Source: Rosellinia necatrix
Taxonomy: Eukaryota; Ascomycota; Sordariomycetes; Xylariales; Xylariaceae
Length of the DNA stretch: 64,000 nucleotides
Reading direction: 5' to 3'
Assembly: GCA_021209875.1 (NCBI GenBank)
Contig: JAGYVD010000004.1
Span: forward strand, 62,001 to 126,000
The notes beneath the pieces are model-generated. The model had not been told where the DNA came from and did no database searches. It worked only from the letters and a program-made list of their open reading frames with translations. Position numbers and translations under genes: made by a program. The number at the start of each line of letters is the position of its first letter. Position 1 is the stretch's first letter. Shown in pieces: positions 58,247 to 64,000 of this stretch.

Positions 58247-59675
58247 ATGGCACAGGCAGGGCAAAAGGTATTCAACATTGGTATTATAGGCTACGGGTAG
58301 GTCATTATCGCTCCCTCATTTTAGTCTTCTGTCTCTCTCTCTCTCTCTTTCTATCTCCCTCGACTCATACACACACGCACATACACATTTATCCTTTACA
58401 CACACGAACACGAATATATGTGTATACAAATCTATACGCTCACTCTCCCACCCACGTATAAATCTCAGTATCCAATCTTGAAACTACCCCCCTTTCTCCC
58501 TATTCACGAAACCCCCACACTCCCATACTCCCATTTCCCGCTCACCCACTAACACCCCCCCTTACCAAACCAGCCTCTCCGCCAAAATCTTCCAGATCCC
58601 CTTCATAAACGTGACGCCATCCTTCAAGCTGCACTCGATCCTGCAGCGCAACCCGACAGCGACCTCCTCGGCGCCCCGCGACCACCCAGACCTGCAGCAC
58701 TTCCGGGCCGTGGAGCCGTTCCTGGCGGACGCGTCCCTGGACGTGGTCGTCCTCTGCACGTCGCCGGACACGCACTTCGCGCTGGCGCGGTCCGCGCTCG
58801 AGGCCGGGAAGCACGTGTTCGTGGAGAAGCCGTTCGTGCCGACGTCGGCCGAGGCGGACGCGCTGATCGCGCTCGCGGCGTCGCGCGGCCTGCACATCTG
58901 CGTGTACCAGAACCGGCGGTGGGACGGGGACTTCCAGACGGTGCGACATCTCCTCTCGGCCGGGGAAGGGGAAGGGGAAGGGGAGGAGGGCCCGCTGGGC
59001 CGCGTGTTCGAGCTCGAGACGCACTTCGACCGGTACCGCGCGGGGCCGCCGTCGACGGCGACGTGGAAGGGCACGCTGGGGCTCGCGGGCGGCGGGTCGG
59101 CGCTGTACGACCTCGGCAGCCACCTGGTGGACCAGGTGTACGCGCTGTTCGGGATGCCGGCCGGCGTCTTCGCGAAGTTGTCGGATCAGCGCGCAGGCCG
59201 GCTGCTGGGCGCGTCCGACCCGGGCGTCGAGCCCGACGGCGTCAACATGCAGCTCGCTTACCCCGGCCGCGGCGGCCTGGTCGTGCACGTGCGCATCAGC
59301 GCCGTCAGCGCCGAGGCCCGCCAGCCGCGGTTCTGGGTGCGCGGCACCCGCGGGAGCTACCGCAAGCACGGCCTCGACCCGCAGGAGGACCAGCTCAAGG
59401 CCGGCATGCGGCCCGGCGACCCGGGTTTCGGCCTCGATGCCGACGAGTGCCACGGCCGGCTTGTGACCGTGGGCGAGGATGGGACGCCGTCGGCCGAGCA
59501 GGTTTACCCTAACGTCGTGCCCGGGTCGTATCAGAAGATCTATGAACTATTCGGCGAGGCCCTGAGAGGGAACGGCCCGGTGCCCGTCCCCGCGACCGAG
59601 TGTCGGGATGTATTGCGGATCCTCGAGGCCGCGAAGGAGAGCGCGATGACCCTTCGCGAGGTTCAATTATCCTAG
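58247..59675 (+). CDS. Gfo/Idh/MocA-family NAD(P)-dependent oxidoreductase
   Basis: Exon 1 (58247-58296) and exon 2 (58574-59675) join into about 383 aa. The 277-nt intron contains a CT/CA-rich microsatellite and splits the Rossmann motif NIGIIGYGLSAKIFQIPF. Further blocks are VVLCTSPDTHFALARSAL, GKHVFVEKPF with the usual Lys, and the C-terminal beta-sheet domain from about residue 140 (FDRYR, GGGSALYDLGSHLVDQVYAL) with Asp and His at the expected catalytic positions. A GEGEGEGEEG insertion separates the two. Family members oxidise or reduce sugars, inositols or related compounds, and the substrate is not predictable. Exon 2 is extremely GC-rich, which generates long shadow frames on the other strand. 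Confidence 0.87.
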
Positions 59676-60276
59676 AAGTTACGCCTAATTTTAAGTTTCA
59701 AGCATGCAAAAGTTCCGCAAGTCATGAAAATATAGAAGTGAAAATATTGTTAGTTGTTTTCTTCTAAACATATGTGCCACATTTACGAATAAAGCCAAAG
59801 TTATAGTATAGAACCGGCAAGCTCTGCTGCCTCCGTCAACCTGTATTCTCTACCTGCTTGCTCAAGTTAATGTGGACGACAACAGAATCCTAATTCGGGA
59901 CTTTCTACTTGATAGAGCTGTTCAACTGTGATTATTAGATACTTCTCAAGCAAAACCACCTTTTGAGACTGTCAGTACGTTTACTATACTCGAGAACGTC
60001 TAATAGTTCGGCCATATCACCGGTAGGCAGTAGAAAAGTGACAGTGAGCATTGTTCGTTCAAAATCAGCGTAGCCAGTAGATGTATAAAAAGAAATGCGG
60101 CTCTTCCCATAAATCAATGCAATATACCCCGTGCCAAAATGCTACCTCGCTACCCCCTTCGCAGGCTGAGTTCGTCTATATATGTCACCAGTGCCCATCA
60201 CAATCTCTAGCTAAGTGCATACCTGAAGCCAATTCCCCTACTCTGCTAGACCGACAAGCCTCACACCACACCCAGA
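59676..60276. other. Convergent intergenic region
   Basis: No gene is seen. An AATAAA-like signal lies at 59789 for the oxidoreductase transcript. Confidence 0.45.
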
Positions 60277-62211
60277 CTAGTTGCCGTGGAGTTTGAAGCC
60301 ATCCAAGTAACTAGGCTTGGGGTGATCCCCAAACCGGTGCAAGAAATCTGCATCATCCGCTTTCCCTTCCGCCACCTTGAGGAACTCCGCCAGCTTTCTC
60401 CCCCCTTCGGGCCACATGACAAGCTCCCCATCCTTCGTCTTCTCTTTCCCCGCGTCTCCGGTCGGGCGAGTGGGTGCCGGGTGGGAACGGACCCGCCCCT
60501 TCAGGATCCTCTCGACGGTGATCCCGCTCTCGCCGTAGAACGCCACGTTCGCGTCCACACGGGGTACGATGACGGTGCCATCTGCCTGCACGCCGGCGTA
60601 GAAACCGCGCGACTTCACGTAGCTCCACACAGGTTTATTCTCACATCCAGGGCTCGCCCCAACGGGACGTCGGTCCTCTCCGCCCGCACCACCACTGCCA
60701 TTACTGCCGCCAGCAGCATTAACAGCAGCATTAGCAGCAGCAGCGTCATCCACACCAGCGGCGGCAACCGCCTTCCCCTTCCCATTGAAGCCACCGACGA
60801 GGCCTTCGACCACGCCGCCGACGCCCACCGGCCCCGCAGTGACGGTGATCTCGCCACCAATTGAGAGGCGGGCGCGGTGCGCGAACGCGTCCACGGCCGC
60901 CTGTGTCGTCAGCACGCAGACGCAGTCGTACAGGTCGACACCGATCATGAAGCCGACGGCCACTGTATGCACGGTGAACCCGGCCGGTGGCGACCAGGAG
61001 CCGTCCGGTAGACGCGCTACTACCACCCCCGACCCGACCGCGCCCGAGATGTGCAGGCCAGTCCGCAACGTCGTGAATATAGCTAAGCCCCGGGCGCCCG
61101 CGATCACCGACGCCGGGATCTTTACCAAAACCTTGGACTTCCCGGTCGGGGACGAAGGCAGCTTCTGCTTCGCCTGGGCGGGGTTTTTGTTGTGGTTGGA
61201 AGGGGTTGTGAAGAATCCATTTTCTGAGAGAATAAAGTCAACAGATGAGTCCGCGTTCTTGCTCTCTTCTCTCAGCCTTCTTTCTTTGGTGCAAGAAAAA
61301 AATACTGCTAAGTATAGGAGCATAATAGGCCTTAGGGAAGAGAGAGTAAAAAATAAGGAACACCCACTGCAAAAGTCTCTCAGAATGCTTGCTGCCTTGT
61401 CGCATTCTTGATCCATGGTCATGGGCCAGAATGCCTCCGAGCCAAGCTTATTCGCAATCTTATTGACAGGCACACCAGCCTTGATGGACCAGCGGTAAAG
61501 TTTATCTCCGAGCCCATGATCGCTATCAGTAGAACCACCATCCCCGCCATTAACACCACCACCGCTGTTGGGTATTCCCCACGAACTTGCCCCCGTCCCT
61601 TGGGGCGTTTTGGACGGCGAGGTAGGAGGCGGAGGGAAGTACATGCCGGACGAGGTCGGGCGCGGTGGCAATGCAGGGGGGCCGGGAGGCGGTGGTGGAG
61701 GCGGCAGAGGTGACTTTACATCCGCGTCCCCGGACGCCACCGGCCCGTCGCCGAACTCCTCCGCATAACTAGGCGGGGGTGAATCGTAGCCATCGCGCGG
61801 CGGTTCATATCCGATGGCCATGTACGCCTGAGCCTGCTTCGGCGGTGGACCCGGCGGCGGCGGGGGGTAGTAATACGCCGGCTTCTCTTGTGGCTCCCCG
61901 CGGCCGGCCGAGGCCGAAGCTGACGATGGCGACAGCGGCGGCGGAGGGCCTGGGGGTGGCGGTGGGAAGTAGTCTTGTCCCGCTACTGATGGCCGGTCGC
62001 GTTGCGGACTGTCAACGCTGGCATCGGCGCTTACGGGATGCGTTACGGGATGCGACTTTGACTGCGACTGGGGGGTGTCGCCGGCTAACTCTACCGGGGC
62101 GTCGCTGCCGTATAGCTCGGCCGGGCCACTAGGATGTTCCGAGCTGTAGCCTGGGGGGCCGGCATGGCCCGAATTTGTGCCCATGTGTGGCGACTCTGTG
62201 TATGTTCCCAA
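60277..62211 (-). CDS. SYLF-domain (Ysc84-type) protein with proline-rich N-terminus
   Basis: Removal of an in-frame 144-nt intron (61224-61367; GTGGGT to CTCTCAG) leaves about 596 aa and restores the reading ILRDFCKNGFFTTPSNHN. Residues 1 to about 215 are Pro-rich with polyproline runs (FPPPPPGPPPP, YYYPPPPPGPPP, SPLPPPPPPPGPP), potential SH3 or profilin ligands. The SYLF lipid-binding domain follows: IKAGVPVNKIANKLGSEAFW, KVLVKIPASVIAGARGLAIF, SGAVGSGVVVARLPDGSW and VGVDLYDCVCVL. An Ala/Gly/Ser linker interrupts its C-terminal part before RGFYAGVQADGTVIVPR. Yeast Ysc84/Lsb3 bind actin and Las17 at endocytic patches. Here no SH3 domain is present, so the polyproline arm may recruit an SH3 partner instead. 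Confidence 0.88.
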   Translation of the reverse strand: MGTYTESPHMGTNSGHAGPPGYSSEHPSGPAELYGSDAPVELAGDTPQSQSKSHPVTHPVSADASVDSPQRDRPSVAGQDYFPPPPPGPPPPLSPSSASASAGRGEPQEKPAYYYPPPPPGPPPKQAQAYMAIGYEPPRDGYDSPPPSYAEEFGDGPVASGDADVKSPLPPPPPPPGPPALPPRPTSSGMYFPPPPTSPSKTPQGTGASSWGIPNSGGGVNGGDGGSTDSDHGLGDKLYRWSIKAGVPVNKIANKLGSEAFWPMTMDQECDKAASILRDFCSGCSLFFTLSSLRPIMLLYLAVFFSCTKERRLREESKNADSSVDFILSENGFFTTPSNHNKNPAQAKQKLPSSPTGKSKVLVKIPASVIAGARGLAIFTTLRTGLHISGAVGSGVVVARLPDGSWSPPAGFTVHTVAVGFMIGVDLYDCVCVLTTQAAVDAFAHRARLSIGGEITVTAGPVGVGGVVEGLVGGFNGKGKAVAAAGVDDAAAANAAVNAAGGSNGSGGAGGEDRRPVGASPGCENKPVWSYVKSRGFYAGVQADGTVIVPRVDANVAFYGESGITVERILKGRVRSHPAPTRPTGDAGKEKTKDGELVMWPEGGRKLAEFLKVAEGKADDADFLHRFGDHPKPSYLDGFKLHGN

Positions 62212-63313
62212 AGCGCGTGAAGAAGTCCAACCGGCGCGAGGTGAATAATTCGGGGAAGGGGAACGTGAGCTGATTTAACAATACGAGAGATGGGGTAGTG
62301 TGAGAAATAACGTGAGAAAGATATAAGTCAAAGCGCTTAGGGACGGTAGATAGGTGATTCTAAGTCATGTAATTTACAGAGCTCAAGAGTAGATGCGTCA
62401 AAGTTGGGTGTGTAAGTGTGTAAAGTGTAAGCCCAGATACGAAATGCCAGATAGAAGAGGTCAGAAGAAAGAGGTCAGGCCAGGCAAGAGAAGCAAGCAC
62501 GTTATTATCACGGGAAGGGGCAACTGTTGCCGCATAACCGCCAAGCTACCTTAAGTACCTAGGCAGGTAACTACCATCCAACCCAGTAACTGCCTACCTA
62601 CTCCTTTATACCTACCTACCTCTATATGCCCGGGTCCAGGTGACCAAAGTAAAGTAGTACTTACAACATACAACAACTAACGTCATAAGTTTAGAGAGGG
62701 GCACCAAACCCAGTAATTACCTACCAGTCTGATGTCACATGCTATCCACCATCTACCTATACATATTGGGTACATACCTAGGTAGTCTTAGGTAGTGGGA
62801 GCCCTTTTATACTGGGCAATATCTTGGCGCCATATTTATTCTGTTGAGGCACCCTCTGCTTGGGTTGTAGACCATGCCATACCTACTTGAATGCATGCTA
62901 CCTACGATTACATAGTTGTTATAGTTGCAATCGATGTTAGTTAGGTTATATACCTACCTAGATTAGGTAGCCTGTCAACGAGGCTGGCTACTCGCCTTCG
63001 CCCAGCTCTAAATACTTTCTCTACTCATCTCGTCGGATTACTGATACTGGCATTAAAACCGGATTATAAGCGCACCGAGCATATAATATCCCCATAAGTA
63101 GCCCATAAGTGATCGTACCGCGTTTCACCTACCTAGGCAGGCTTGTATGCTATTCCCATGGTTCCAGGGGAGCTCCAGGATGTAGGTACGACGCAGAGCT
63201 GCGGAAAGGACGCGAGAGGATTGGACATATAATACCTTTGCAAGGTTTTACCCGCTGCTCTACAACATGCTCCTCGGCCTATTTATGGTACCTACTAGTC
63301 TACATCCACCGCA
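62212..63313. other. Intergenic region with TACCTAGG repeats
   Basis: No gene is supported. Imperfect TACCTA/TAGGTA units recur between about 62550 and 62960. Confidence 0.5.
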
Positions 63314-64000
63314 CTACAAGTACAGGCCCTCGGGTTCACCCTCCTGTTTGGTACGGAGTACCCTTTCTCTTGCTGCTCGGAAGTCGGCCATCTGCACCCG
63401 CATGCGACGCTCTCGTAGCGCCATCAAACCCGCCTCGGAGCAGATCGCCTTGATATCCGCTCCCGATAGGTCATCCTTCTGGCTGATGAACTCGTCGAGA
63501 TCTACGTCCTCGTTGAGGCTCATCTTACTCGTGTGCAGATTAAAGATCTTGCGCTTGGTGTTTTGGTCTGGGTTCTCAAACAGAATCTTTCGGTCGATGC
63601 GGCCAGGCCGGATCAGGGCCGGGTCTAACGTCTCGATCTTGTTGGTGGCCATGATGACTTTGACGTCACCCCGGTCGTCGAAGCCGTCTAGCTGGTTGAG
63701 AAGCTCCAACATCGTCCTCTGGACTTCTCGCTCTCCTCCGGATGTAGAATCGTATCGTTTTGTGCCGATGGCGTCGATTTCATCAATAAATACAATAGAG
63801 GGGGCATTCTCGGCAGCGACCTGTGCGGCACATGGTCAGTCACGTCGCGGCAAAAAGGGATAGAAAGACCCCATCGTAGGTGGGCAGCATACCTGGAAGA
63901 GCTGGCGAACTAAACGAGGACCATCGCCCAAATACTTCTGGATCAGTTCGCTGCCGACAATGCGTAGGAAGGTGGCTGAGGTCTGGTTGGCGACCGCTTT
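63314..64000 (-). CDS. RPT2: 26S proteasome regulatory AAA-ATPase RPT2 (partial, 5' end outside window)
   Basis: The visible exons (64000-63893 and 63820-63314, split by a 72-nt GTATGC-ACAG intron) encode the last 204 residues. They include the end of Walker A helix ([19 protein letters not shown]), Walker [13 protein letters not shown], the [18 protein letters not shown] and the C-terminal lid. The protein ends EGEPEGLYL, carrying the HbYX-type C-terminus L-Y-L typical of Rpt2, which opens the 20S gate. The sequence is nearly identical to family consensus, so the identity is secure. The start is beyond the right edge. Confidence 0.95.

Noticed and set aside
58542..59453. Long minus-strand frame opposite the Gfo/Idh/MocA gene
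   Set aside because: It is a GC-driven shadow; the plus strand has the domain motifs.
1..64000. CRISPR arrays, rRNA operons and bacterial-type operons
   Set aside because: No spaced direct repeats, rRNA-like sequence or bacterial gene organisation was seen; the window is clearly fungal.

Overview
The window looks like a chromosome segment of a filamentous ascomycete (Pezizomycotina, most likely a Sordariomycete). The evidence is: short GT-AG introns of about 53-150 nt with CTAAC-type branch points, HET-domain genes, a Zn2Cys6 regulator, fungal type I FAS subunits split into alpha and beta, AT-saturated transposon remains with C-to-T/G-to-A decay typical of repeat-induced point mutation (RIP), and many CTACCTA/TAGGTAGG low-complexity runs. 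No species is claimed.

Layout. 0-2 kb: a secreted tannase/feruloyl esterase-family gene. 3.1-6.2 kb: a RIP-ruined Tc1/mariner-like transposon (TA duplication, 42-bp terminal repeats), followed by a foldback structure made of two 160-bp inverted arms. 6.4-8.6 kb: a decayed HET-domain pseudogene. 10-10.7 kb: a small J-domain protein. 13-15.8 kb: an intact 896-aa HET-like protein.

17.3-41.9 kb is the centrepiece: an apparent alkylcitrate-type biosynthetic cluster. It holds a citrate synthase-family gene, divergently transcribed FAS alpha, a Zn2Cys6 regulator, a cis-aconitate decarboxylase-like gene, a 2-methylcitrate dehydratase-like gene and divergently transcribed FAS beta. My inference is that the dedicated FAS makes a medium-chain acyl thioester, the citrate synthase homologue condenses it with oxaloacetate, one MmgE/PrpD enzyme dehydrates the alkylcitrate, and the other decarboxylates the alkyl-aconitate to an alkyl-itaconate. 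No oxygenase, lactonising enzyme or transporter is visible, so a simple alkyl-itaconate would be the expected product. Two gene-poor gaps (24.7-27.1 and 29.7-31.2 kb) lie inside the cluster.

42-64 kb returns mostly to housekeeping genes: methionine aminopeptidase 1, an acyl-protein thioesterase/carboxylesterase, a secreted MRJP/yellow-family protein, a small Cys-rich putative GPI protein with a perfect 19-bp hairpin in its intron, a conserved 109-aa small protein, a mitochondrial NAD(H) kinase, a Gfo/Idh/MocA oxidoreductase, a proline-rich SYLF-domain protein, and the 3' end of the proteasome ATPase RPT2 running off the right edge. Exon boundaries below were read by eye from splice signals and preserved reading frame, and need transcript confirmation.
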